Shown here piece after piece: positions 1 through 9,500 of a stretch of 64,000 bases of DNA. The notes beneath the pieces are model-generated. The model did no database searches, had not been told where the DNA came from, and worked only from the letters and a program-made list of their open reading frames with translations. Position 1 is the first letter of the stretch. Every line of letters begins with the position of its first letter. The DNA comes from Phytophthora sp. 'mugwort'. Taxonomy: Eukaryota; Oomycota; Peronosporomycetes; Peronosporales; Peronosporaceae. The DNA lies in assembly GCA_033558025.1 (NCBI GenBank), contig JAUCEF010000018.1:434001-498000 (forward strand), in the 5' to 3' direction. A program made the translations under genes and the position numbers.

Positions 1-694
1 AATTCTTCAGCAGCTGCATGAGTGCGTCCGTCCCCACCGCTTTGCTGCCACTCACAGCCTCACCCACCGCTTTGTCTGCCTTGCCGAAATTAGCGCTCAG
101 ATGCTTCGACTGGTTCTGTGTGGACGCCTTAAAGGCCACCGTAGGGTAGAATCCCCGCAGGTACTTGAGCCAGGGCTGTAGCACATGCGGAGGCACGAGG
201 TCCACCTTGTTGAGCACCAGCACCAGCTTCTTGCCGTGTCGGTTGCCAATGGCGTCCTCCATCTCGAGCGTGCGGCAGCCCAAGGGGTCGCGCGCGTCTA
301 GTATTTCGAGGATGACGTCAGCCTTGTCAACGACCTTGCGCAGCTCTTTCATGTAGGCGCGGCGACTCGCGTCGTTGATGACCAGCTCATCCTTCGTCTC
401 CTTCTGCACCTGCTGGGTCTGATTCTGCTCAAACTGCTGCGAGATCTGTGCAGCGCGGCCGGCCAGCTCTGCCAGGCTCAGACCTGAGACCACGCCGCGG
501 TTGCGCCCGACCTGCTGGCTGCGGAGCTGCTCGCGCTTTTGTTGTAGCTTCAAGGAAGTTTGTTTGCTCGCCAGTTTCTTAGGCACCGAGCGGTTCTGCT
601 GACCCAGTTGGCTCTTACCACTGCGCAGGGCCTGCGCCGCGATACCCTGGCGCTTAACGCCGCGTCCGCGCGGAGGAGCCTGCTTACGACCCAT
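1..694 (-). CDS. Nucleostemin/GNL3-family circularly permuted GTPase, N-terminal part (3' end beyond window)
   Basis: The minus strand is open from an ATG at 694 to the left edge, giving 231 codons without an intron. The N terminus (MGRKQAPPRGRG) and the next 60 residues are Lys/Arg/Gln-rich, as in nucleolar targeting regions of this family. Then come the family hallmark DARDPLGCR and the G4 motif in LVLNKVDLVP. Having G4 before G1 is the circular permutation of YRG-type GTPases (GNL3, GNL3L, Nug1); the G1 and G3 motifs must lie beyond the edge. Known members act in the nucleolus in ribosome assembly. An in-frame ATG at 730 would add 12 residues; MGRK is preferred because the family usually starts that way. 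The exact paralogue (GNL3 or GNL3L) cannot be settled from this part. Confidence 0.85.
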   Translation of the reverse strand, partial: MGRKQAPPRGRGVKRQGIAAQALRSGKSQLGQQNRSVPKKLASKQTSLKLQQKREQLRSQQVGRNRGVVSGLSLAELAGRAAQISQQFEQNQTQQVQKETKDELVINDASRRAYMKELRKVVDKADVILEILDARDPLGCRTLEMEDAIGNRHGKKLVLVLNKVDLVPPHVLQPWLKYLRGFYPTVAFKASTQNQSKHLSANFGKADKAVGEAVSGSKAVGTDALMQLLKN

Positions 695-1162
695 ACTGCG
701 GAAGACGTAGTAATGGCTGGAGGAGAGCATGACGTATTTTAGACCAATAAAAAGTCGAATAAAGATGATGTAAGGTGATGTGGTCAAGCAGGTTTAAAAG
801 GTGTATCCATATATCATGCTGACATTGAAGTGGGTGGATCCATTTCATCTCTTACCGGCCAAGTGAGCGCTTTGTTGCGTGTCAACACGTCCGCGGCGCT
901 CACCGTTGAGGTATGTCGGTACCTATAGATGCAGATCCAAGAATGGCGATGGCCCGATCTCAAGTTAATGCTAATAGCGACGAGTATTTATAAGTCAATG
1001 GCCGGTACTTCGGATGAGTAGTTGGAAATGACGCATATTTTTGGTGATGACTATTACTTCTCGCAAAGGACTTCTGCGTTAACATTGATGTCGTCGCTGT
1101 GCGATGTATAAGATGGTGAAGACAAAGAGCGGAGCCGCTAGTAAGCCGCTGGGCCTAAAAAT
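695..1162. other. Divergent intergenic region
   Basis: This gap separates the divergent GTPase (minus) and RhoGEF (plus) genes and presumably carries both promoters. I see no convincing gene or RNA in it. Confidence 0.5.
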
Positions 1163-3118
1163 ATGCGGCTAGAAGCGCGCATAGCGCATGGGCTTCAACC
1201 AAGCCGCTGCTTGTGCGTTAGAGCTAGGAATTCGTCGCATCTCTCAACAGATTATAACCCGCCTCTTAAACGTCTGGAGACGAATTTCTTGATTCGTACT
1301 TGCGTATTAGCCATGACGATGCTAGAGTCGGTTGTGCCGCCCAAGCTGCCTATCAGCGAGATGTCAGTAGCTCGCACACCGCAGGTGATGCGGTTGGCCA
1401 AGATGACTTACGACGAGCGCTCTCCACGCTTTTTGCGGCATCTGCAAGCGCTCGACCACCCAAGTAAGCGTAACTGGACAACCGTCGAGCGTATCTGCTC
1501 CGAGACGACGGCCACTGAAAAGGATTACGTCTCGGATATCACTGCGCTCGTGGAACGCTTTCTAGATCCTCTAGCCGCTTTCGCTAAACAGTATTGCAAG
1601 ACGAAAAACGAGTTGCCAGCGTTTACTGCGCTTCAGCACGCCGCGCACTTCATCCTTGGCGTTCATAAAGAGCTGCTCAAACTCATGGAGCCGCCACAAC
1701 AACGCCGCTTCTTCAACTTCTCCACCGCGCTGACTCCGACCAGTAGCTCTGGAGCTGGCCCACTGGAAGCGGTGACTCGTGTCACCAAAGCGTTTGCCGC
1801 CACAATTGAGTACATGAAGGTATACGCGATCTATTGTGCTAATTATCTACCAGCGACAGAAGAACTCAAGTCACACGCTAAGCTTCTTGACGCATTCACG
1901 CTGTCTCAAATCGATAACAACGATAACCAACCGTTTGACGCAGTATCCGACCTTATCAAACCCGTGCAGCGGATCTGCCGGTACTCACTGCTCTTCCGTT
2001 CACTCGTGCAGAATGCTACGAGTCCTGAGGAAGCTCAACTGTCGCAACAGGCACTAGAAAGCGTGCAACGCGTGTCTGACCTGGTGAACGCTCGTGTTCG
2101 TGACGCCGAGAACAATGTTCGTCTCGTGTCTCTCAACGACAGCATCGACATCTCGAAGCTTGCAGTGAAATTGGAGCTACTGCGCCCAGGACGTTCACTA
2201 CTTTGTGAGATGCCAGCAGCTGTGCAGGTGGTGGATCGACGCGCTCGTTTAGCACGAGCACTGCACTTGCATACGTCAAGACATGTATACAAACGTCCAT
2301 GCCACCAAAACTGTGACACGTCTAGTATGAACAGTGAGATGGAGCTACTAGGAGAGAACGAAAGAGAAGCGTCCGCTTTACGAGAGAGTCTCACGTCCAA
2401 TGGCCACGAGCGCAACAAGGATCGACAACGCGTTATCTTGTTGTCAGACGCACTATTGATTGCGCGAAGGGGGAACTTTCGTCTGAGTGTTCGTCGGCAC
2501 ATTTGCCTTTCGTGCGCTACAGTGATTGAAGCAAACGAAGTCGAGGTCGCTGCTCCCGGTGCGTGCACAAAAGCCTTCGCTCTTTTGGCGTCGACGAATG
2601 GAAGTTGCAATTGCCACAACTTGAGTCCGAGTACACTTAAGAGACCAGTTAAGAGGCGTTATTCCCTTTCAAGAAGTACTTCGCAGCTCGCAGTCGATAC
2701 GCAGGACAAAACGCCTACGACAGCTTCTCCACCTCGAAGAAGACTTCACCGTACCGTCCGGCAGTACATTGTGCACTGCGAGAGCGAACAGAAGAAGACG
2801 GAGTTCGTCAAGCAGCTTCGAGATGCAATCGCTCGCAATGCTCGCTCAGACGAGCCGCCGCGTTCTTGCGTCACCGTCGCGACTACGAATCTGTCGGCAA
2901 AGCTGTGGCAGTCAATTAAGCAGCGTGACTTCTCACACACACTCGCTATGGGCTACAGCAGTCTGCTGCGACGCCGTGCCAACGCCATGTCCTCCGACTG
3001 CCACGACCAAGACATTAACGGAAGCACGGATGAGTCCAACTCAGACGAGCCTTCGATCCATCACCAAAACGAGCGTCTCCTTCGATCTTCGCGGTTAGCA
3101 ACGTCCGGGGCAGCGTAA
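1163..3118 (+). CDS. RhoGEF (DH domain) protein with a PH-like C-terminal region
   Basis: The uninterrupted frame is 651 codons. Residues about 107-305 read as a Dbl-homology domain: a first helix with EKDYVSDI, a middle helix ending in the area of EYMKVYAIYCANY, and the conserved helix LIKPVQRICRYSLLFRSLV, which matches the DH signature for Rho-family exchange. Residues about 330-560 look like a divergent PH domain: a strand RVILLSDALLIARR, a long basic and Ser/Thr-rich insertion, and a final helix containing KKTEFVKQLRDAIARN. Such proteins load GTP on Rho/Rac-type GTPases at membranes. The first 50 residues look non-conserved, so translation may begin at Met51 (position 1313). The C-terminal 80 residues are Ser-rich and probably disordered. 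The PH assignment is less certain than the DH. Confidence 0.8.
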   Translation: MRLEARIAHGLQPSRCLCVRARNSSHLSTDYNPPLKRLETNFLIRTCVLAMTMLESVVPPKLPISEMSVARTPQVMRLAKMTYDERSPRFLRHLQALDHPSKRNWTTVERICSETTATEKDYVSDITALVERFLDPLAAFAKQYCKTKNELPAFTALQHAAHFILGVHKELLKLMEPPQQRRFFNFSTALTPTSSSGAGPLEAVTRVTKAFAATIEYMKVYAIYCANYLPATEELKSHAKLLDAFTLSQIDNNDNQPFDAVSDLIKPVQRICRYSLLFRSLVQNATSPEEAQLSQQALESVQRVSDLVNARVRDAENNVRLVSLNDSIDISKLAVKLELLRPGRSLLCEMPAAVQVVDRRARLARALHLHTSRHVYKRPCHQNCDTSSMNSEMELLGENEREASALRESLTSNGHERNKDRQRVILLSDALLIARRGNFRLSVRRHICLSCATVIEANEVEVAAPGACTKAFALLASTNGSCNCHNLSPSTLKRPVKRRYSLSRSTSQLAVDTQDKTPTTASPPRRRLHRTVRQYIVHCESEQKKTEFVKQLRDAIARNARSDEPPRSCVTVATTNLSAKLWQSIKQRDFSHTLAMGYSSLLRRRANAMSSDCHDQDINGSTDESNSDEPSIHHQNERLLRSSRLATSGAA

Positions 3119-3367
3119 CCACTCACGAATAGATCCACTTAGTCGTATCCTGCCTCGTCGCATTTCCGCTACAAAATCTTATTCCGGTCGAGATGGCTAC
3201 AATGTGTTTGGGAGAAGTGGCCAACTTATTGGTCTATATGCACGAACTACAGTTCCTGTACATCTGTATCTACGTCATGGGCTGCGATACCAGCTCCACT
3301 TTATCAAAAAGAAAGTTGGACCTTACACTTGGTCCCTCCTGCGCTCGCTTGTCAGCGGGTTTCATAC

Positions 3368-5629
3368 TTAGTTGGAGGCTACGCGCTCTTTGGCAGGCTC
3401 GACCGCTTCCTTCTTTTCCGAGACGGGGGCAACTGCAGGCTCTTCAGCAGCGTTAGGCTGCTCAGTGAGAGAGTCCTCTGCCTCCACACCGTCCTCCGAT
3501 GTAGTGCTACCGTCAGACTCGTTCTCTACTGCAGGCGTCGTCTCGGCAACTCCTTCGGTCTGGTTGTCCGCAGCAATGGGCTCCATCGTAGCGACAGTTG
3601 GTTCAGCAACGGTCGGCTCCTCAGCGGGAGCAGCAAGCTTCTCGGCCTTTGACTCGATGAGCTTCTCCTCGACGACGGGCTCGGCAGTCTTTTCAATGAT
3701 AGACATCTCAACCTTCTCCGTCTCGGCAACCTTTTCCTCCACGACAGGCTCCGCAGTCTTCTCCTCGACTACCGGTTCGGCAGCTTTCTCTACAATGGAC
3801 ATCGCAACCTTCTCTACAACCGTCTCGGGAAAATTCTCCACGACGGGCTCCGCAGTTTTCGTCACCACGACCGGTTCGGCAACGGGTTTGGCAGCCTTCT
3901 CTACGATAGGTTCGGCTGCTTTCTCCATGGTAGGTTCAGCAATCTTCTCCCCCACGACGGGCTCTGAAGTCTCATTCTCAACGACTTGATCGTCAACCTT
4001 CTCCACAGTAGGGTCGGCAACCTTTTCAATGATAGGCATCTCAATCTTCTCTACAACCGTCTCAGCAACCTTTTTTTCCTCCACGACGGGCTCCACAGCC
4101 TTCTCTTCAACTACCGATTCGACAGCTTCCTCTACAATGGACATCGCAACCTTCTCCGCAATAGGCTCGGCCATCTTCTCCTCCACAACGGGCTCGGCAG
4201 TCTTCTCCTCAACGACCGGTTCAACTGTCTTTTCCACGATAGGCTCAGAAACCTTCTCCGCGATAGGTTCGGCAGTCTTCTTCTCAACGACTGATGCGAC
4301 AACCTTCTTCACAATAGACTCGGCAGCCTTCTCCTCCGCGACGGGCTCGGGAGTCTTCTTATCAATGATTGATTCAACAACCTTCTCCTCCACGACGGGT
4401 TCGACAGTCTTCTCCTCAACAACCGGTTCGGCTGCCTTCTCCGTGACAGGGTCATCAACCTCCTCCACAGGCTCCCCTACGGCGGCAGCGGGCGCTTCTA
4501 CAGCGACAGGAACCTCAGTGACAGCATTCTCTTCGACAACCTTCTCCTTAATAGCATCATCAGAAGCGAGGTCCTCCTCAAACTTGGCTGTTTCTTTAAC
4601 AACGACAGCAGGCTCCTCTGCCTTGGTCGCGACCTCTTCAGCAACTTCATCCTGTTTCTCCTCCTCCTTTGGAAAAGCAGCAACGGTAAGCACCTCAACC
4701 TTTGTCTCAACCGGCTCCTTCACCTCTTCAATGGATGCAACACGTTCCGCGACAGTCGCGGTTGGCTCTTCCACCTTTTCACCAGCTGGCTCAGGAACTT
4801 TCTCCTCCACCACAGAAGCGTCTTCAACTGCAGGTTCCTCGAACTTTTCAACCACGAGCTCGGAGGCAACCTGCTCCTCGTTCACGTCAGCAACTTCTTT
4901 CACCTTCTCGACGACAGACTCGGCGTCCACCCCTTCGGCCTTAGCCTTCTCAACCGTCTCCTGAACAGGCTCAGAGACCTCCTGCACAAGCGCCGGCTCC
5001 TCGACGTGTTCCTTCACGACAGACTCGTCGGCAACAGGCTCACCGATAACTTCCTCGACCTCGGGCTCCTCAATCTTCTCGACAACAGGATCCTCAACCT
5101 TCTCAATGACCGGTTCAGCCTCTTTCTCCTCAGCCACGGGCTCCTCAATCTTCTCGACGATGGACTCATCCGCGACCTGCTCCGTCACAGACTCAGCATC
5201 CTCTTCCTCCTCAAGTGCAGACGACCCGACCTGCTCCTCCTTGGTAATAGCTATTCTAGTAGACGCCACGTTGGGCTCCGTCGTGGCGCTCGTGGGCGCG
5301 CTCACCGTCGGGTCGATAAATGAGATGTTAAAAGACGAGAAGTTGGCACGCACACTGTCGGGCACATCGACAGCGGTCGAGTTAGGTGCCTGTTCAGTAG
5401 CGGGTGGTGCAGGCGTGTCAATGACCGGAGCCGCGGGCTCTAGCGTCTTGGGTGCCTCGTCCACGTGGTCGTCCTCCTCTTCGGTCACGGCGGGCTCGTC
5501 ACCCGCGGCCTTGGGCGTCTCTGTCGCCTCCTTCTTGTTGGCTACAGGCTCCTCCTTCTTCGGAGCGACTGGGGCCACATTGGCGGCAGGCTGGGCGACG
5601 TCAGCGGGCTTGGATTGGCTGCACCCCAT
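3368..5629 (-). CDS. Acylated acidic-repeat protein, PX-array member without a PX domain
   Basis: This 753-residue intronless protein begins MGCSQSKPAD. Gly2, Cys3 and Ser6-Lys7 fit N-myristoylation with neighbouring palmitoylation, the same N terminus as five PX proteins in the array. The rest is Glu/Val/Ala/Pro-rich. Residues about 385-700 are imperfect repeats of 10-11 residues built on variants of AEPVVEEK, AEPIVEK and SIVEK. No PX domain follows: the protein ends in an acidic tail (EKKEAVEPAKERVASN). It is probably a long disordered or helical rod held on a membrane by lipids. It is the terminal gene of the tandem array and faces the RhoGEF gene tail to tail. No function can be assigned; it could be a truncated PX gene or a scaffold. 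Confidence 0.85.
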   Translation of the reverse strand: MGCSQSKPADVAQPAANVAPVAPKKEEPVANKKEATETPKAAGDEPAVTEEEDDHVDEAPKTLEPAAPVIDTPAPPATEQAPNSTAVDVPDSVRANFSSFNISFIDPTVSAPTSATTEPNVASTRIAITKEEQVGSSALEEEEDAESVTEQVADESIVEKIEEPVAEEKEAEPVIEKVEDPVVEKIEEPEVEEVIGEPVADESVVKEHVEEPALVQEVSEPVQETVEKAKAEGVDAESVVEKVKEVADVNEEQVASELVVEKFEEPAVEDASVVEEKVPEPAGEKVEEPTATVAERVASIEEVKEPVETKVEVLTVAAFPKEEEKQDEVAEEVATKAEEPAVVVKETAKFEEDLASDDAIKEKVVEENAVTEVPVAVEAPAAAVGEPVEEVDDPVTEKAAEPVVEEKTVEPVVEEKVVESIIDKKTPEPVAEEKAAESIVKKVVASVVEKKTAEPIAEKVSEPIVEKTVEPVVEEKTAEPVVEEKMAEPIAEKVAMSIVEEAVESVVEEKAVEPVVEEKKVAETVVEKIEMPIIEKVADPTVEKVDDQVVENETSEPVVGEKIAEPTMEKAAEPIVEKAAKPVAEPVVVTKTAEPVVENFPETVVEKVAMSIVEKAAEPVVEEKTAEPVVEEKVAETEKVEMSIIEKTAEPVVEEKLIESKAEKLAAPAEEPTVAEPTVATMEPIAADNQTEGVAETTPAVENESDGSTTSEDGVEAEDSLTEQPNAAEEPAVAPVSEKKEAVEPAKERVASN
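3529..4474 (-). repeat. Coding minisatellite (about 30-33 bp imperfect units)
   Basis: Within the acidic gene at 3368-5629 the plus strand shows recurring blocks such as ttctcctccacgacgggctc and ttctctacaatggacatcgc. They encode the repeating AEPVVEEK-like units. Units are diverged and mostly multiples of three bases, so expansion keeps the frame. Limits are approximate. Confidence 0.75.
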
Positions 5630-6591
5630 AGCGGACTGTCGATCTGCTCTCGAGGCTGCTCTTCTGATTGTGACCAGGTCGCGCTCGGGTCAATGGCACT
5701 GGCTTGACGGCGTGACGACAGGAAAGTGCATGTAAGCGGCTCGTCTGTCGTCACCTCTAAGATCGTATATTATACATTGACGCAGGTAATGACAGGTGGC
5801 AGGTGATATTTCGAAATGTGGTGCGCTTCAAGGTATCGAGTTTCGCAGATATTTAACATACGGAGATCCCTCTGAAAGCAGATGAATCCATATTGGTTTC
5901 GACTTGCTTGCGCCAAAAAGCGACGCAGCATTTTTCTCAGGCTTCGCTGATACCTTTGGCGTCCGGGATCGAAAAATTCCATCACACCTGCACTGTAATC
6001 AAATGCACCTGCTGATGCCTTCGTCTCCCGTGCTGGACTGTTAGTTGGCTCGATTTTGCTGCTTTCTCTTTCCTCTCTCCCGCCTCGTAACGTCACGCTG
6101 CCTCTTTAAGTGTACATTAAGTGACTCAAATGGGTGCACTATCCACATGGGTTCGCTTTTGGCTTTTTGCGCTCTCTGCACACCGAAAGACAAGATGGTC
6201 GGTCAACAGAACACAGCGAGTGATAGAAACAGAGTTTCCACCGCTATTGAAGAACGACAGAGCAGTGTGAAGTGAATGTGAAGTGGGCGAGACACGCTGG
6301 ATTCTGATAAATGAGGTCGAGGCTGTCGGCCTTTACCTTTGCTGCGCCGCTTTACACTGCGAGGTTCTGACTTGCGAGATGAGGGAACCGACGTGTCGTC
6401 GGTAATGATACAAAACCCACCATAATTAATACTTGAAGTAACAATTATTTGGTTGAAGTTTGAAATAGCTATATTCAACAATACCGGTAATTGTTGTTGA
6501 GGTTGCAATTAAACAAGAGAAAATGGACATTCATTTATCTAATAAAAATACATACACAACCTCCATACTTCCATTTTGCTCCTTGCTCCAA
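5630..6591. other. Intergenic region between array genes
   Basis: It holds the upstream region of the 753-residue gene and the 3' flank of the 1570-residue gene. The part next to 6592 is AT-rich, as expected of a 3' untranslated region. Small open frames here show no recognisable protein. Confidence 0.5.
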
Positions 6592-9500
6592 CTAGTTGGC
6601 AATGAACTGCTGGAAGACGGCGGACTCGTGCAGTTCCTTGTGCTGCGTGACATAATGCAATAAGTCTCCGAACGCCTTCTCGCGCATCTCGATGGTCTTT
6701 TTACTACGACGGCCACGCAGGAAGGTGCCCACACTCGGCTTGGGCAGCTCCGGCAGGTCGTGGGCAGCAGACACATCCAAAGCTCGGAGCTGCTCGTCCA
6801 ACAGCTTAAACTCTGAGTAACGCTTGGCAATCGACACGGATCGCTCGCCCGACGCGCTGTCGACTGTATAAATGTGATACATGACCACGTTGTGGGCACG
6901 AGTGACGCCTAGAATCTCGTACGTCACGTGCTCAAAAGGAAGGTCCTGGGTGGAATCGCGCTCGGATGTGCTCTCCACGGCCTCATCGACGTCTGCTTTC
7001 GTCGCCTGAGTCGTGGGTGTCATCTCTACAGGAGCCTTCGCGGTGGCTTCGTTCGTCACCGCGGGATCTTCAGTCTGTATAGTGGGGGCTTGGGGGAAAA
7101 TCGAGGGTTCGTATTTCTGGTTGTCACTCGCAGCTTGTGATTCCCTGGGATCTTCGTAAACGACGCGCGTCTCCTTCGTCGGAGACGCCAAGTGGCTCGA
7201 TTCTAGTTCAATATTGCTGTCGATCTCTGGTGTCTCCGTTGAAAGGGGGTCTTCCTTTACCAGAATGGAGGTCCCGATTGTCTCGTCACTAGTGAAGTCG
7301 GCAGTGGTCACCGCAAGCTCGTCAAGCGCGTCCTTAACTGGCTCAACTTCCACGACGCGAGTGTCAGCTTCAATGTCCCTTACCGTCTTGTTTTCTGGAG
7401 TTTCGATAGACAGGATTGAAGTCTCAGCTACTCCATAGACAGTCGTGATCGTCTGCGCCTCACGAGCCGTCTCGACTGAACATTCAACCACTTCTTCGGC
7501 TACGTTCTCGTCAGTGACAAGAGGTTCCTCAACAGTCTCGGGAGCTTGGAAAGCTGGTTCAATATCTTCAGCAGTGTATGTAGCCATCTCCTCGACCTCA
7601 GTATCCTGTTCAATGGCTACAGCCTCCGGCTCAGCAAGAATCTCCTCCATTTCAGCAGGAATCTCCTCGACTGCTGCTACCTCTTCTGTCGTCTCCGCCA
7701 CGTCAACCACAGGAGCTTTCTCGACTGCAGCAGCAGCTTGAACCTCAACTTCAGGTACGATCTCGTCTTCGAGTCCAGAGACTTCAACCACAGCAGTTTC
7801 TTCTATTGTCTCTTCATCATCGGGGATTTCCTCCTCCACGGCCTCGTCTGTCTCCTTCACGACAGAATAAACCTTCTCCTCGACTATAGCCGGAGTCTCC
7901 TCTACGTTCTCATTCCTCCTCGCTTCGTCTTCTGCCATCACTTTCGTCTCAGCTTCTTCCTTGATCGGATCTACAGGTGTCAGCTCTTCAGCGGGTTTTT
8001 CATCATTCTCAATCGCCTCAATATTATTCGCTGTAGTCTCAAAGACGTTTCCAAGCGGATAACTCGTAGGCGGCGACGAGAGCGGCGACGAGACACGAGA
8101 AGAGACTCGAGATGACGTGCGTGAGTTCGCAGCTTCCTCCGCGTTGCGCTTGGCAAACTTCTCGAAGCGTCCGATCAGCATCGCCACAGCGTTGATTGGC
8201 TTCGTGTCGACCTCGAACTTTTGCTCAGATATCGAATTGTGTTTGTTCTCGCTAGCAGATGATGAAGCAGCCTTGATTTCGAAGGGTTTTTCCTCTACTG
8301 GGACGGTCTCAGATACAGGCATAGCCTCAACAAGCTTTTTCTCTTCTTCAACGGCTTCAACAACCTCGACCGGAGTAGCAGCAGAAGCTTCTTCAGTGAC
8401 GGTCTCTTCCGCGTTCTTAATCGCAACTGCAGGCACCTCCGCAACAAGTTCAGCCATGGTAGTCTCTTCGTGTACAACACACGACTCGACGGTCTCCTCT
8501 TCAATCGCATCGGACGACGGCTCGACTTTTACATCTGCTTCGACAATCTCCGGGGCAGTAGATTCTTCAATGGTAGCGTCCACTTCAGCACCAGCTACAG
8601 CCTCAGTATTGGTAAATGGGTCCTCGACGACTTGAGTCTGATCAACCTTTTCGACCTCCGTAGCAGGAGCTTCAATGACTTTCTTGGCAGCATCAACCTC
8701 CAGTTTAGATGCAAGTTCCACGACAGACTCGACGGCGACAGGTTCAGGCTCCGTTGCGACCTCTCCGACAGTCTCTTCAGACACGTGCTCGGTCGCATCG
8801 GTATCCGTCACAACCTCTTTAACAGCCTCAGTGCTTTCCTCGACGGTATCCGATACAGGTTCACTGTCGACAACAACCTCCTTAGCTATGATCACGACGG
8901 GGTCCTCCACTGAGGCGTCCACATTCGCTACATCGGCTTCATTGGCGGCATCAGTCTCAACAGAATCAGCAACCGCAGGCTCCTCGACTGTAACCTCTAT
9001 CTCCGCAACGACAGCGTCATCTTTGACGCAATTAGACTTCAATGCGTTATCCTTAGCAGATTCAGCGACTCCCTCCCCCTCGGTCGCATCCTCGACAGCC
9101 TTAGTCGTCTCAATAGTCTCAGTCTGTTCCGCTTCCTCCACCTCGACGGCCTCTGCTTGAGCAGGTTCGTCACCAGTTACAGCCTCAGCACCGACAACAA
9201 GTTCAAGCTCGCCTTCTTCCTCGTCCGCCTCCTGCTCAACGGCATCAGCTGCTTCGTCTTTAGTTGCCACAGTCTCAAGCCCAGCGGCAGCCTCGACGGC
9301 ATCAACCGGCACAGCAACGGGCTCTTCAGTCTCCATCACCTCTTCATCCTCAGTCTCAACCTCAACCGTCTCCGCCACGTCGTCGTCCGTAGACTGCTCT
9401 GCTCCAGCAACCTCCGGCTTAATCTCTTCAGAGCTGTCCGTGTCCGACGACCCATCCGTGTCCTCAGTCTTCTCCTGTCTGGTGGATGCCTTCGTATCGA

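Noticed and set aside
2035..2619. Minus-strand 194-codon frame inside the RhoGEF gene
   Set aside because: It lies antisense to the DH/PH coding region and has no domain; the plus strand explains the sequence.
3372..4964. Long Ser/Thr/Phe-rich plus-strand frames over the acidic genes (also across 8117-11071, 11840-12706 and 13869-14591)
   Set aside because: They are antisense shadows. Reverse complements of GAG, GAA and GTT-type codons are stop-free, so acidic repeat genes automatically create long opposite frames. They have no domains.
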